From the NCBI RefSeq assembly GCF_001619985.1, contig NW_017264204.1:189983-253982 (forward strand): DNA of 64,000 bases, read 5' to 3'. Source of the DNA: Xylona heveae TC161 (lineage: Eukaryota; Ascomycota; Xylonomycetes; Xylonales; Xylonaceae). Positions within the stretch are counted from its first letter, which is position 1; each line of letters begins with the position of its first letter. Position numbers and translations under genes: made by a program. Below the pieces are notes generated by a model. It saw nothing but the letters and a program-made list of their open reading frames with translations, made no database searches and was not told the DNA's origin. Below are positions 1 to 12,585 of the stretch, piece by piece.

Positions 1-1744
1 GCTCCGCCCGCCGCTTTGATAGCCTCTGTATCACCGCGGAGTTTTTCAAAATATTTTTTGATATCCTCTGCTCCGACAGCTTGTCCGCTCTCTGCAAACG
101 GTTGCAAGAAGCTCTTGACTTTGTCTTTGAGGTGGTTGTATACCATTACTCCTTCTATTTTGGGGAAAATTCAGCATGTCTTCCTTTTTCAAGATAACCA
201 TTTACCGTATTTGGCAGACGTTGGAGGGAGTATGTGGGAAATGGAATTGAGGAGGGTCTTACCGATTGCGCGCACGCGATCCATATTGCTTAGCGCTGCT
301 TCGCCGCGATCAAGCAGACTACCTGTGCCTGCGCTGCCGTTGCCGCCGTCGCCGCTTTCTGATAGAGGAGGCTCATAGGAATCTTCCTCCTCGAGAAGTT
401 GAGGGAATTTGGCCAATTGGGGGAAACAATCTTTGCAGCGGCAGAATTGGTCGCGGAAATCTTCCTTGACGAATAGAGACAGAGTTCCAGTGGGCGCGGC
501 TGGGAGTTGTTGATACCGGCAAGTGGAAGAAGAAATCTCGGGGTTGTGCTTGGGTTGGTTTTCGGACTGATCATCTGTTGTGTTCTTGGGTTTCTTTGCA
601 GATTGAGAGTCGACTTCAGGGTCTTGGTCTTCTGCTTTGCGTTTTTTCGAAACCGCTTCGTCTGCTGTTGCTGCCTGGCCCTCGGAAGAAGACGAAGAAG
701 CCTTGACATCTGCTGATTGCTGCTCTTGGCCTGGCTCATCCTTTACTACTGGCGAATCTTTTTTAAAGACGGGTCCAAGGAATCCCGCCATCCCAGCATA
801 ACGCTTGATCCAGGGGTTTGATTCCACGCATTTATAGCAAATGAAGGATTCGAAGTCGTCCTCGGCAGGGAACCCAGGCGGTAGAGGCGCATCATCCTCA
901 TCGCCTTCCGCGTTCGCCTCGTTCGCCTCGTTCTTAATCTCCGATTTGATTTCTGCATCTCCAGTTGTTGCTTCGTCCGCAGGCATCTCCTTCGTGGCAG
1001 GTTTCTGCCGTTCTAAACCCAGGACGCACTCAGGATGCCACCAGTCCTCGCCACATCCACCCTCCTTTTCTGATCCTAGACCAAGACATTGAAACATTGT
1101 GCCCCTCTCCTTTTCAGCGTCGTATTCTTCGCCGCAGCCGCAGAATCTGTTCTTGAAATTCTTATTGTAAACATTAGCCGCGGCGGGCTCCTCAGAATGC
1201 ACGCCACCCTTGGTGCCCGTGGCCGAGTTGAGTCGAAGTGAGCAAGGCGATGTAGCAGGAATGCGCGTGGTGCCACAATCGCAAACAAAGTTGCGCTTGC
1301 AGAATAACTCGACCAGCTCGTGCTCTCCATGACAGGATATCGAGCAAGAGTAACAGACGCCGGCGGGGCTGTAGCTTTGCGAATCTTGTGACAGAGGTGG
1401 GTTGCAGGTCAGGCAGGAGAAGATGCTTTGGCGCAAGGGTCCAAGAGGTTTTGTACAAGTATCAAAGGCCTGTCAAATGTCAGACAAAATTTCTAATCTA
1501 GTTTGGAAGCAGCTTACATATGGAAGCGCCTCACGAGCATCTGCTTCAAGGCGGAGTTGATTGGTAATGTATCTATAGTAGCGAGATCAGAAAGAGCTGA
1601 AAATGTGATATTAGCGACGTCATGTACTTACTCTGCTGCAGTTTGTGAGTCTTCAGATGCATTTGAGAAACTGGCTGTCCGAGAAGCTCGGCCTTGAGCA
1701 GCTGAGCCCTCTTTGACATCAGAGGATGGTGCAGGATGCGCCAT
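1..1744 (-). CDS. mlo2: UBR7/Mlo2-like UBR-box and PHD-like protein (partial, 3' end outside window)
   Basis: This is a putative E3 ubiquitin ligase-type protein of the UBR7 (animal) / Mlo2 (fission yeast) family. Four exons are read on the minus strand: 1744-1632, 1572-1518, 1469-263 and 154 to the window edge. All joins are GT-AG and in phase, and the start is the ATG at 1744. About residues 70-125 form the Cys/His-rich UBR box (CLTC, CYSCS, CHGEHE, FVCDCG). It is followed by NRFCGCG, MFQCLG, WWHPEC and FICYKC, the PHD-like zinc-binding part at about 145-260. An acidic, Ser/Gln/Lys-rich linker follows, then a second Cys cluster (FCRCKDC). The last exon encodes VMVYNHLKDKVKSFLQPF, a conserved C-terminal block of fungal members. 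The stop codon lies beyond position 1. The gene is divergent from MCM2. Family assignment is strong; the substrate is unknown. Confidence 0.9.
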
Positions 1745-2293
1745 TGTAACGGGGGTAGCAACGGTTGCTTGATTTTTTTTCTTGATCTAAGCAATATGAC
1801 GGTAAATAGTCTCAGGAAAGACAGCTGATTCGTCTACAAATAATTGTTTCGTAAATGATTCAGACTATCTCCTATGATTTTCCTGGCTGGAGCTATCACA
1901 TTCACACACACACTCTCTCTCACACTTGAGAGTCGCGACACGCCCCATGTCGCCTACCTTTCCTAAACGGGGTTTAATTGAAATCGCGTCGCGCGTCGTG
2001 TTTTGACGCGTCGAGTTCTCGCACCTGCAGCCGCCAAACCAACTTATCATCTCGCCAACATCTCCTTTTGTCCTTGAATTTCTCCACTCCGATAGACTTT
2101 ACACACGGCAACCGCCTCAACGGCATCTTGAATCAAGGACCCTTGAACACCATAATCAGAGACCTTTTGCAAGCAATTTTAGTATTCTAGGACCGCCAGA
2201 TGAGGTAAATATTTCCCCTCACGCAAATTCGATGCGCCCCTCAGAACATAATAACGATATCTAACACTTTGCAGTTCGCCTCTCCGGCCCAGC
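1745..2293. other. Divergent promoter region between the UBR7-like gene and MCM2
   Basis: This is 549 bases without a gene. It contains CT and CA dinucleotide-rich stretches near 1895-1925 and a CpG-rich patch at about 1985-2015 that holds an MCB-type hexamer. Confidence 0.6.
2006..2011. promoter_or_regulatory. MCB-like site (ACGCGT) upstream of MCM2
   Basis: The palindrome ACGCGT lies 283 bases upstream of the MCM2 ATG, inside a short CpG-rich patch with further CGCGTC half-sites at 1985-1998. In budding and fission yeast MBF binds ACGCGT in promoters of DNA replication genes at G1/S. That it works this way here is an inference from the motif and the gene identity. Confidence 0.5.
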
Positions 2294-5049
2294 ATGTCTT
2301 CGGCCAACCGTGGCGTCGACAATGCCAATCGTCGCAAGAGATCGAGAGAGCCCGATGATGATATTCCCTCCTCGGCAGCACCGCCATCAAGTCGTATGTT
2401 TAGCATTCTCCTCTCGGACATGTGTTTCGTCTGACAGATCTAAACAGCCCCGCCTTCCTCCCCTCCTATGCTTCCCCACGACGAAGACGAGGACGATATG
2501 GACCGGGAGAATGAGCTCATTGGTGACATTGATGATGCCGAAGAGATGGCAGAAGACGAGGACGGAATTGACCTTTTCGCCGACAATTTTGAGCGAGACT
2601 ACCGGAACATTGAAAACGACACTTATGATACCCGTGACATTGATGATGAGGGTGACTTTGATGATTTGGATCCTGCCCTTCGTCGACAGCTTGAGGCTCG
2701 CATGAACAGACGGGATCGCGAACTCGCACGGAGACGCAGAATGCCAGCGGCATTTTTGCAAGACGACGATGACGACGGCAATCTTGATTTGACGAGACAG
2801 CCGAGACGACGAAGACATCACTATGATGAAGACCAAGAAGACGAGGAGATGGCAGACAACATCATGCAAGAGGAATTATCACTTGAAGCTCTGCAGGATG
2901 TCAAAGCCTCCAACTTAACCGACTGGGTTGCTCAACCTCACGTCTATCGGACAATCGCTCGAGAATTCAAGTCTTTCCTTACAGAATATACGGACGAGAA
3001 TGGAATTTCAGTTTACGGTACCCGCGTCCGCACTCTTGGTGAAATCAACGCCGAGTCTCTCGAGGTTTCTTACGAGCATCTTTCGTCGTCAAAGGCCATC
3101 CTCGCATACTTCTTGGCCAATACTCCGGCAGAGATGCTGAAAATCTTTGACGAAGTTGCGATGGAGGTTACGTTGCTCCACTACCCCGATTACGAGCGAA
3201 TTCACTCCGAAATTCACGTCAGAATCACCGATCTCCCTGTTCACTACACCCTCCGCCAGCTACGCCAGACCCACCTCAACTGCCTGGTTCGCGTCTCCGG
3301 TGTCGTAACCCGGCGGACTGGCGTGTTCCCTCAGCTTAAGGAAGTCAAGTTCAATTGCGGAAAATGCGGTGCAACCCTTGGACCCTTTACTCAGCAAGAG
3401 TCTGGTGTGGAGGTCCGGATCTCTTTCTGCCAGGAATGCCAGTCTCGCGGTCCGTTTACTCTCAATTCTGAGCAAACGATTTACCGAAATTACCAAAAAA
3501 TTACTCTGCAAGAATCTCCGGGAACTGTACCTGCGGGTCGTCTCCCGCGTCACCGGGAAGTCATTCTTCTGTGGGATCTTATCGACACGGCGAAGCCAGG
3601 TGAGGAGATTGAGGTCACTGGCATCTACCGTAACAATTACGACGCGCAGCTCAACAACCGTAACGGATTCCCTGTATTTGCAACCATTTTGGAAGCAAAC
3701 TACGTCGTCAAGTCTCATGACCAGCTGGCTGGCTTCAGATTGACAGAGCAAGACGAGCGCGAAATCCGCGCCTTGTCCCGCGACCCGCAGATTGTCGACA
3801 AGATTATTGCGTCCATTGCTCCCAGCATTTACGGTCATACGGACGTCAAAACGGCTGTTGCGCTTTCTCTCTTTGGTGGTGTGAGCAAAGAAGCTCAAGG
3901 CAAGCATGCCATCAGAGGTGACATCAACGTCCTTCTTCTCGGTGACCCTGGTACGGCCAAATCACAGGTGCTGAAGTACGTTGAAAAGAGTGCCCACCGG
4001 GCTGTTTTCGCCACCGGTCAGGGTGCCAGTGCCGTCGGTCTCACGGCCAGCGTCCGTCGGGATCCCATCACCAGCGAGTGGACCCTCGAAGGTGGTGCTT
4101 TGGTGTTGGCAGACCGAGGAACCTGTCTCATTGACGAATTCGACAAGATGAACGACCAAGACAGAACATCCATCCACGAGGCCATGGAACAGCAAACCAT
4201 TTCCATCTCCAAAGCCGGTATCGTCACCACGCTCCAAGCCCGCTGCGCCATTGTCGCAGCCGCCAATCCCATTGGGGGCCGATACAACAGCACCATCCCC
4301 TTTGCGCAGAACGTCGAATTGACCGAGCCCATCCTATCCCGTTTTGACATTCTTTGCGTCGTTCGCGATACTGTCGAGCCCGAAGAAGACGAACGTTTGG
4401 CCAACTTCGTCGTCAACTCTCACGGCCGCGCTCATCCCTCTGCCAATACCGTCGAAGCCAGCGCCGCGGCCATGGAAGTCGAGCACGAAGCCGAACTGCG
4501 CGAACAGCAAGTCAATGGCGGCGAGCCCAAGCAAGAGGGCGAGATTCCCCAGGAGCTTCTCCGAAAGTATATCCTGTATGCCCGTGAGCGGTGCAGTCCG
4601 AAACTGTACCAGATTGATACGGATAAGATTGCCCGTCTCTTCTCAGACATGCGTCGCGAGAGCTTGGCCACCGGAGCCTATCCTATCACTGTATGTTCCT
4701 TCCTACCCTCTCCGCTTTTTCCCCACTTTGGCTTTTGCCACTCCATTTCCCCCTCTTATGCAAGCATCTTGAAGCTAATTATGCACAACAGGTCCGTCAT
4801 CTTGAAGCAATCATGCGTATCAGTGAAGCGTTCTGCAAGATGCGTCTCTCGGAATACTGCTCCCCGCAGGACATTGATCGAGCTATTGCCGTCACAGTGG
4901 ACAGTTTTGTCGGCAGCCAGAAAGTCAGCTGCAAAAAGGCCCTTGCTCGCGCTTTTGCCAAGTATACTCTCAAACGACCCGCCGCTCATCAACGCCCAGC
5001 AAGACAAAACGTGCGAACAGGCTACACTGCGCCCACCGCTGTCATGTAG
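2294..5049 (+). CDS. MCM2: DNA replication licensing factor MCM2
   Basis: This is a subunit of the MCM2-7 replicative helicase, acting in the nucleus at origins and forks. Three exons (2294-2393, 2448-4690, 4792-5049) give 866 residues, the usual length. The N-terminal tail is strongly acidic (MLPHDEDEDDMDRE and onward), as expected for the histone-binding tail of MCM2. A C4 zinc finger (CGKCG...CQEC) lies at about residue 337. Walker A (GDPGTAKS) is near 532, Walker B (LIDEFDKM) near 595 and the arginine finger (LSRFD) near 663. The C-terminal winged-helix part is split by intron 2, with exon 3 beginning VRHLEAIMRISEAFCKM. The ATG chosen is the first in frame; intron 1 joins SS|PPPSSPP in the tail. 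Reading through intron 2 gives an unrelated tail and is not the real product. Confidence 0.97.
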
Positions 5050-5941
5050 AGGGAGTCTCCTTTATGTCCTTTTGAGTATATGTGTACTAGAATTATTCTC
5101 TTCCTTTTAGACCTTATTCTACGACGTGAGGAGTTTGGGAGTGCTTGTGTTGCTGGATGTCGTTTCATGCAGGGGTCATCAATGAGCGGGTTGCGGGTCA
5201 CCAGGTTCAATTGTAACTTTTTTTGTTTTCTTCTTTTAAGATATATTTTGCGGATCATTGCGTCTCGCAAAAACGGTGTTAGCATGGAGATTCACAAGAT
5301 GGACATGGGTATCTTTTTATCAATATCAAATATAAGCCCTGATAATAGATTAAATCTGGCATACAATCAATTGATTATGCTTGGAAGTGTGCCATAGATG
5401 TCCAGGATTGCAAGTGACAAAAGAAAAGGGGTGGGGAGAAAGGAAATAGTCCACGTGAAGTGCGCAAAGAAGAGGTCATAGGGAAATAAAAAATAAAGAA
5501 GTATGAAAATCAAATAGGAAAAGAGTGAGACACACACAAAAAGAAAGGACAAAAAAGAAAGAAAGAACATGCAACAGCAGGGATTCGCTGGTCGTCACCG
5601 ACCCAACTACTAGTCTGCCGATCTGAGGCTTATGTATGGCAGAGCGGACGGGATGCCCAGTTCTCCTCAGTCTATGGTCGCATGTACCAGATTTATTAGT
5701 ACGAAGGAATATAAGGTAATGCTAAACAAGGTTCGCTCTTTGCGGAATGAATATGACAAGAGTACTGTAGGGTAAATGTGCATGTATACCATCAACTCAA
5801 GTCAACTGCTGAATCTTTTATAGAGTGGTGTTTGAGATTTGTTTAGATGGTCATTAATTCGGTTATAACGTCTATTTTGAAGAATTTTGTGATCTACGAG
5901 ACGAAATATCTGCTAGCTGTGCTCGCGGGAATTACAATCAA
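5050..5941. other. Convergent intergenic region, MCM2 / aldo-keto reductase
   Basis: These 892 bases hold the 3' ends of two converging genes. The stretch is AT-rich, with purine-rich tracts near 5410-5570. No coding sequence or RNA gene was recognised. Confidence 0.5.
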
Positions 5942-7204
5942 TCATCCAAATAAAGCCTTCTTCGTATCATATGTATAGTTGAGGTCAAGGTGCCAGTAGT
6001 TGGGAGCAGTGGCCTTGGTGATGAGCCAGGCATCGTCGAGCGCTTTGACGACTTCTTCGGGCAGAGGACCCTTTTCGATGTCGGCCAGATTGGTCTGTAG
6101 CTGGTCGAAACTGCTCACGCCGATGATGATACCACTGTTTTGTATTAGTCATGTCCGATCCTGATTGTACTTGCACGAGATTGGGCTTTGTTCGAATTAG
6201 ATGATGAATGAGATAATGCTGATAAAAGCAAAGTGAAGTTGAAGGGCCAAAAGAACATGGGGTGGTGGCACGTACTCATTGCCATCTTTAATCTTCAGAG
6301 CAGAATGGTGTACAGTCCATCTAAAGGCAGTTTCGACCATGGTGAGACCGTGCTTTTGCACAACAGGTTCGATCACCTTGAGCGCTTCGAAAGTCGCGTC
6401 TCGGAAATACCGCTTGCGATACATGCCGCCTATTTGGCCGAGGGAGTCGCTGTATCGCCCTTCCGTGGGGATCTCGCTGGTCTTGTATTTTCCAGACAAG
6501 AGGCCACCTGCGATGGGGTTGTAGACGACAACGTCGAGACCATAACGATGACATGCAGGTATTAATTCGGTTTCGAGAGAGCGAGCTATTGGACAGCGTT
6601 AGCTGCTATCTGCTGAGCCGGGGGGAAGAAGAGCGGATATAAGAGATGAAAGGGGAGGTCAAGACTTACTAATGGCGTTATACATGCCCTGGTAGACGGT
6701 AGGCCGGACCCAGCCATTTGCTTTGGCGGTTAGGACCACTTCGGCCACTTCAAAGGCTGTAAAATTGCTGAGACCAAACTGTATAAATTTGCCCTCCTTG
6801 TGCAAATCGTCGACAGCCTTGAGCGTCTCAGCAAAAGGGACGGAGCGGTCCGGAGCGTGCAGGTAGAAAATGTCGACCTGGTCCGTCTGTAGCTCCTTCA
6901 AGGACGTATTAAAAGCTTTCTTGAGCACGTCAGGCTTGTGCTGGCCCGGCTCCTTTGGATACCATTTCGTTGCAAGGGCGAAGCCTTGGTCCTTCCAGCC
7001 CGCTTTGGCGGTGAATGCTTCTTGAGTGCCGTTGGCGTAGATGCGCGCTGTATCGATTTCATTGTAGCCTTGCTGCTGGAAATAAGTGAGAATCTTCTTG
7101 TATTCGTCCAGCGAATTAATTCGGACTCCGTTTCCCAGTTCAGGGCCAAAGTTCATAAGCCCGAGAATGACACGGGGCTTGAGGTTCTGTGTGACTAGCG
7201 GCAT
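5942..7204 (-). CDS. AKR7-type aldo/keto reductase (aflatoxin aldehyde reductase-like)
   Basis: This is an NADPH-dependent aldehyde/ketone reductase of the AKR7 (aflatoxin B1 aldehyde reductase) group, probably cytosolic. Three exons on the minus strand (7204-6670, 6585-6276, 6134-5942) give 345 residues, normal for the family. Catalytic-pocket signatures are visible: D51 and Y56 in IDTARIYANG, the Lys of LATKWYP, and the His of IFYLHAPD. The stretches FGLSNFTA and VVVYNPIAGGLLSGKY are typical of AKR7. The C-terminal part has DGIIIGVSS, near the NADPH phosphate-binding loop. Both introns are GT-AG and in phase (NAI|TRSLETEL and GN|DGIIIG). It shares a divergent promoter with the membrane transporter to the right. 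The natural substrate is unknown; detoxification of reactive aldehydes is the usual inference. Confidence 0.93.
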
Positions 7205-7622
7205 GTTGGTGGGTGGTGTTTCAGCTCAGAGTGGGGGGTTATAAGGAGCTAATCAAGCAGATGATCAATAGTGAATTTATATATAGAGAATCAAATAAAA
7301 AAGAAGGAGGGAATTATTATTGGCATCTTTATATATCTATTGTCAAATTGTTCAGATGATGTGCTTTGAAGTGGTGATTTCAACACACCCCACACTTGCT
7401 GGAGTCGGCGATAACAGAGAGGGCGGGATATCTATCATCCCCGAGGATTCCGCACACGTCAAAATATGTTCCAAAGGCGGACATTTTCATAAAAACAACA
7501 TCAACAATTATCCTTGTCCGTACCTCACATGATTCCCAATGTAGCATGTGCGCTTCTACTTTCCCTCACTTGATCTTTTATCATCCTGCGGTGATAGATT
7601 AATAGAGGATTCAATTATAATT
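7205..7622. other. Divergent promoter region, aldo/keto reductase and EamA-type transporter
   Basis: These 418 bases contain AT-rich blocks near 7265-7330. No gene or clear binding-site cluster was seen. Confidence 0.5.
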
Positions 7623-9673
7623 ATGTCAGATTGCAACCAGCTTACTCCACAGTCTAGTAGATCGTTATCATCAGCTATCGATCCCGATATCGCAAACGAC
7701 GGGGCCGACGACATATTATCATCCCTATATTCGTCATCATCATCGCCATTATCACCAACTCCTTTCCCACACCGTGGACCAACTTCGACCAGGGGTGGGC
7801 AGCGAATAGAAGACCATCTGAATGGAGCGCAAAAGAAGAGTGTTTCTTTCGCTTTGAATAGACCGGGCCCGGAGCCAGATCTGGACACCAGCTACACCTA
7901 CGTAGCTTCGGAGGAATTCGACCACGACCACGACAACCTCGACCACGACGATTCAGCAATGGCTCGTCCGCCCTACCACCGGCCTGGAGAAGGCCGCTCA
8001 CAGCTTCCTTTGCTCCATGATGCCGACGACGATCCACGCCCAAATTATGAATCGTCCAATCGCGCGAACCGACCCCGACCGCTAAGCCGATCATCGACAT
8101 TCCACGAGCGCGACCCTGTAGCCCACGCCAAAGCAGAGGCCAAGAAGAAATACGTTTACGCCGCTGGCTTTCTAGTCCTAAGTCTGATCAGTTTCACCGT
8201 TCAGACAGAGACTGCAGTGTATATCCAACACACGCTCGGATGGAATAAAGCATACTGCATGCTGTAAGTGCCTTGACGTCATTACATCTCTCTCGTCTCT
8301 TCTCACCTTCACTTCTCTGTTTGGCGACGATGGCCGCTCAATTCTTGTTTAAGCGCGCAATGGATTTAGATTGACAAAGCATTTCTATTATTCTAGATGG
8401 CTTACCCATGGTTCATGGTCACTGCTATGGCCCACGCAACTCTTGATCCTGCGCTATCAAAAACGTAAATTGTCATGGAAAGTCTTCTGGCGACGACACG
8501 TCTACCAACTGCGGACTACGGCGCAAATGGTCGAGCACCAGGACCTACATCCATCCGGAAGACACGCGCAAAAGTCTCCGGTGCCGTACATGCTCAAGAT
8601 GACTGCCCTCGTCACCACGGCACTCACCATTGCCGGCGGATCATGGTACGTCGCCGTGGACTTGACGTCTCCTAGTGACTTGACTGCCATTTACAACTGC
8701 TCCGCCTTTTTCGCATACGTGTTTAGCATTCCGCTTCTCAAGGAAAAAATCCGGCTCGACAAAGTCGGCTCTGTGCTGGTCGCCGTAATTGGTGTGCTGG
8801 TCGTGGCCTACGGCGACACGGCTATCACAAAGCACGGCGGGCAATCTGGCGGCGCAGTGGGCGGCGAACCAGAAGACAATGAAGCCAAGAACCGTGCTCT
8901 CGGGAATATTGTCATTGGTGTCGGAAGCGTGCTGTATGGCTTGTATGAGGTTCTCTACAAGCGATTCGCATGTCCGCCCGAAGGGACAAGCCCAGGCAGA
9001 GGCATGATTTTCGCCAATACATTTGGAAGTCTCATTGGATGCTTTACGTTTTTGGTTCTTTGGATTCCGATACCCATTTTGCATGTGACGGGTGTAGAGC
9101 GATTCGCGCTGCCTCGCGGCGAAGCGGCTTGGATGTTATTCATCTCCGTACTTGCTAATGCCAGTATGCTTCCTTGTCCCCCCTCCCCCTTCTTACCTTG
9201 CCTGTCTTTTCTCAAATAACGACATTTCAACGACGCATCGACTAACGCGACAAATATAGCATTTTCCGGCTCTTTTCTCGTTTTGATATCTCTCACGTCT
9301 CCTGTCCTCTCTTCCGTTGCTGCTCTGTAAGTTTCTCTCCTGCATTTTTCACTCAATCATCTTTTGCACCACCCCCTCCTAACATCTCATTATTTTTTCC
9401 CTTTGCGATATGCCGGCCTCCCCCATTGGCTCTCTAAACCCTTGATGATTTCGCATGCACAACATACTAATCAGCTCCAGTCTCACCATTTTCATCGTCG
9501 CTGTCGTCGATTGGCTCATCACCGGCCAGCCTCTCTCCGCCGCTGCCATTATTGGCGGCATCCTGATCATTGCAGCCTTCCTCATGCTAAGCTGGAGCAC
9601 GTATCGTGAACTCGACGAGGAGAGACGCAAGAAGGAACAAGACGATATCATTAGCTCGGATAGTGATGAATAA
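7623..9673 (+). CDS. SLC35F/EamA-type multi-spanning membrane transporter
   Basis: This is a drug/metabolite-transporter superfamily protein resembling yeast vacuolar YML018C/Thi74 and human SLC35F5. Four exons (7623-8263, 8397-9163, 9260-9326, 9475-9673) give 557 residues. The first 180 or so residues are a disordered Ser/Asp/His-rich cytosolic tail. They are followed by about ten membrane segments, starting with YVYAAGFLVLSLISFTVQT. The TAIYNCSAFFAYVFSIPLL and VGSVLVAVIGVLVVAYG segments are characteristic. The last segments come from small exons 3 and 4 (FSGSFLVLISLTSPV, SSLTIFIVAVVDWL, GGILIIAAFLML). The C-terminus is an acidic tail. The in-frame ATG at 7623 is the first possible start. 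The substrate is unknown; relatives have been linked to thiamine or vacuolar transport without firm proof. Confidence 0.88.
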
Positions 9674-10962
9674 TCTCCTTTCTTTCCCTTTTTTCCTGTT
9701 CTCCTTCTCTTCCCTTTCTCATTTTCCTTCTCTTTTTTTTTTCTTGTCCTTTTCTCTTGTACCTTTCTCTTATCCTGTTCACTCAATTGTATTGTTCGTC
9801 ACGGTTACAGTCTTGGGTACGGTATCAGGCGTCTGCTTGGTTCTTCTGGTGTCTTTTCTTCCTCTTTACCCTCCTTCTCTCTTCTTTTCCCCCTCCATCC
9901 TCCCTCTCAAAACCCCCCCTTTTTTTAATCCTCTTTAGAAATCCCACAACTCTTGTCCATTTCATCACTATTCAACTCGTCTTAAAAACGATGGTCGAAA
10001 CCCTAGAGCATAAGGCATGAGGCATGTTGAATTCAACAAGGGATACGACAAAAAAAATACATCAAATGAGGAGAGTAGGATTGGATTAATTGCATTTGCA
10101 TTTGCACTTCTATTTGTATTTGTATTTCCTCGCAGAGTCTCAAGAGGTGGGGGTAACGTTACGGATAACATTCAAGATTTCACAAAATACAAGATACACG
10201 CAGGGTTAGACACACAAACGGCGTTGGTCGGCCTTATTTTTTTTTTTGTTTTTTTTTTTTTTGGTTTTGGTTATTGCAAGTTTTTCTTTAAATCCCGGAA
10301 ATTTTTTTTCTTCACGGTTTATCAGCTTTTCTTTTCTCCACGCCCAACCCTTCCAAACGGTCGGCGTTTTAGGGGAAGCTCTCCATGCATTGATGCACTG
10401 TCGCACTGTATTTTTGCATCCATCCTTACCATATCATGTGTAATTGTATAGCCCCGGGGTGGACTAGTTTTCATTGGCTGGTTTTATATCGATGATCCTT
10501 CTTCTGCTTGGTAAAGAAAAGAAAAATAAATGAATGATTTTAATGGATTTTGGCATACACATCCGCATCACGACCTTCTTGAACCAATTTAAAAAAGGAC
10601 AGATCAAGAATGATGGCGAGTTCACAAATAGTCAGACAAACAGACAAACGACGAGAGGGCACAATATAAGATATATAAACTTTTTCTTTTCGTACGAAAA
10701 AAAAGATTAGAGACTTATGGTGTTGGGGTTGGTGTATTCTATGCACAAAATGCGAAACAGAAAAAAAAGTAGATAGAGTAGTAAAGAGACAACATTGGTG
10801 GCAGAGAAACAAAGCACAGGACAAAGCCCCTCCCAGGAGCAAAAGGAGGGATCAATCAAAGACACATACGGGAGAGAGAGAGAGAGCGCGCGCGCGTATA
10901 GAGTGATTGACGAATTGTGCAGCGAAGATACAATGGATCAAGATGGTAGTCATTCATCTTCT
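9674..10962. other. Convergent intergenic region with T-rich tracts
   Basis: This is 1.29 kb between the tail-to-tail transporter and ARP2 genes. It is very rich in C/T runs (9680-9930) and T runs (10217-10262). The open frames seen here are low-complexity shadows. No gene was recognised. Confidence 0.5.
10871..10896. repeat. (GA)n-(GC)n dinucleotide tract
   Basis: An alternating GA run of about eight units passes directly into an alternating GC run. It lies in the 3' flank of ARP2. Alternating GC can adopt Z-DNA, but no function is indicated here. Confidence 0.8.
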
Positions 10963-12585
10963 TCATCTCGGACCAAGCTTCTGCAGTGCCCGCGCGCCTT
11001 CTTCCTCCCATTCTTGCTTCGTAACCCACATGTTGTCTTTGTCTGCCATCTGTTTGGTCGCAAAAATATAAGCGTTAGCCAGGCCTAGGACAACCATATA
11101 CATAGGAGAATGCGACAGCCAAGACGAGTAAGCAAAAAAAGGGAGTCGACTTACAATGTTGGCGAGAACGGCTCCACCCAGGAAAACCATGTGTCTTCGA
11201 CGAGGAGGGTCTTCGATACGGACCTTGAATTTCTGAAAATGATACTCGATTAGCTCTGGTTGGGCTGTGCCTATCAGGTATACGTACGTTCAATCTCTCA
11301 GGATTGCCCTGCAGCACTCTTGTCAACCACAGCTGCTTCAATTCCTTCTCTAATCGACTCGGCAGGCCAGGATACATGCTGCTGCCACCGCTGAGAACAA
11401 TTGCCTTGTACAAGCTACTCCGGACGTCCACGTCGGCGGCTTGGATGGTGTTGAAAAGGAACTCTGCAATGCCGGGCTGTTCGACATCTACGAGATGCGG
11501 TTGGAAGAGACATTCGGGTGCTTCGAATCGCTCGCTGCCGACGCGGATGACACGACCGTCGGGCAGAGTGTAGCTTTCCACCAGCACCGTGGTGTCCTCG
11601 CTCAGGCGTTGGTCCAGCTCGAGGTCGTACGAGACATAGCAGAGCTTCTCCTTAATCTGACGAACGGTTTCAAAGTCGGCAGTACGGTTGAGAGCATATC
11701 CGCGTCGAAGCAAGAGTGCGATGAGATTCCGCGTCACGTCACGGCCAGCGACATCGAGTCTGCGGGTGAGGTGGTTGAGAACAGTGGATTCGTAAACGGG
11801 GACAATATGCGTGACACCGTCACCAGAATCGACAACGACACCACTGCTCAAACCTATGAAACACAAAATGAGCATCGTGACGGTCTTCTTGGCGGAGATA
11901 TTACTACAATTACCCACCTTGAGCATAGAGGGCCAAGACAGCCTGAATGGCCACGTAGACACCTCCAAAGTTATACCGCTCGAACATGACCTCGCACATC
12001 TTTTCCCGGTTTTTGAGAGGGTTCATCGGCGGCTCGGTCAGCAGAATCTTGCGTCCGGTGGTATCAATCCCCATCTTCTCATAAAAGGTAAAATCCCAGA
12101 GGTGTTGCATATCATCCCATCTCTTGACGATACCATTTTCCATCTACATGTGACAAAGCCAAACCGTTAGCACCAGTATGCAATATCAAATACCGCTTTC
12201 AATGAGCCTAGCAGCTAGTCACGTCCAAAAGTCGAGATGATCATTCATACCGGATAGGTGATTTGAAGCATCGAGCGAGCGGCGGCTGCTTCGTCTCCGC
12301 ACATGATATCTTTGACAACTATATCGCCATCGCGTTCTTCGGATCGCAGAATTGGTCGACCGACAATGGAAGGGTATTGGTGGTCCGGGAAGTTCTGCCA
12401 CCGCGGTCAGCATCCAGTGAGCCTCTAAGGAGGGGGTGAGCCAGGAGCTCCTTGTGCATACCTGCCCCGCGTATCCTGCCTTGAGGAATCCGGTTCCTCC
12501 ATCGAGGACTGTGAAGAAGTATATTAGTGAGATAGATGCTTTCAATGTATAGATTGAAATCCATACCAATCGGGGCGTCCGCCAT
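10963..12585 (-). CDS. ARP2: Actin-related protein 2 (ARP2)
   Basis: This is a subunit of the Arp2/3 complex that nucleates branched actin filaments, important for endocytic patches and hyphal growth. Seven exons on the minus strand (12585-12567, 12508-12462, 12394-12251, 12143-11918, 11853-11288, 11232-11155, 11049-10963) give 388 residues, matching the family length. Actin-fold motifs are clear: [16 protein letters not shown] (phosphate loop 1), [30 protein letters not shown] (phosphate loop 2) and [19 protein letters not shown]. The C-terminal [13 protein letters not shown] is followed by [12 protein letters not shown]. The first two exons are very small (19 and 47 bases), so a gene finder without splice evidence could easily miss the true N-terminus. 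All joins are GT-AG and in phase. Confidence 0.97.

Noticed and set aside
4691-5110. Continuation of the MCM2 frame past exon 2 to a different C-terminus
   Set aside because: It reads through a GT-AG intron and loses the conserved VRHLEAIMRISEAFCKM block that the spliced form keeps.
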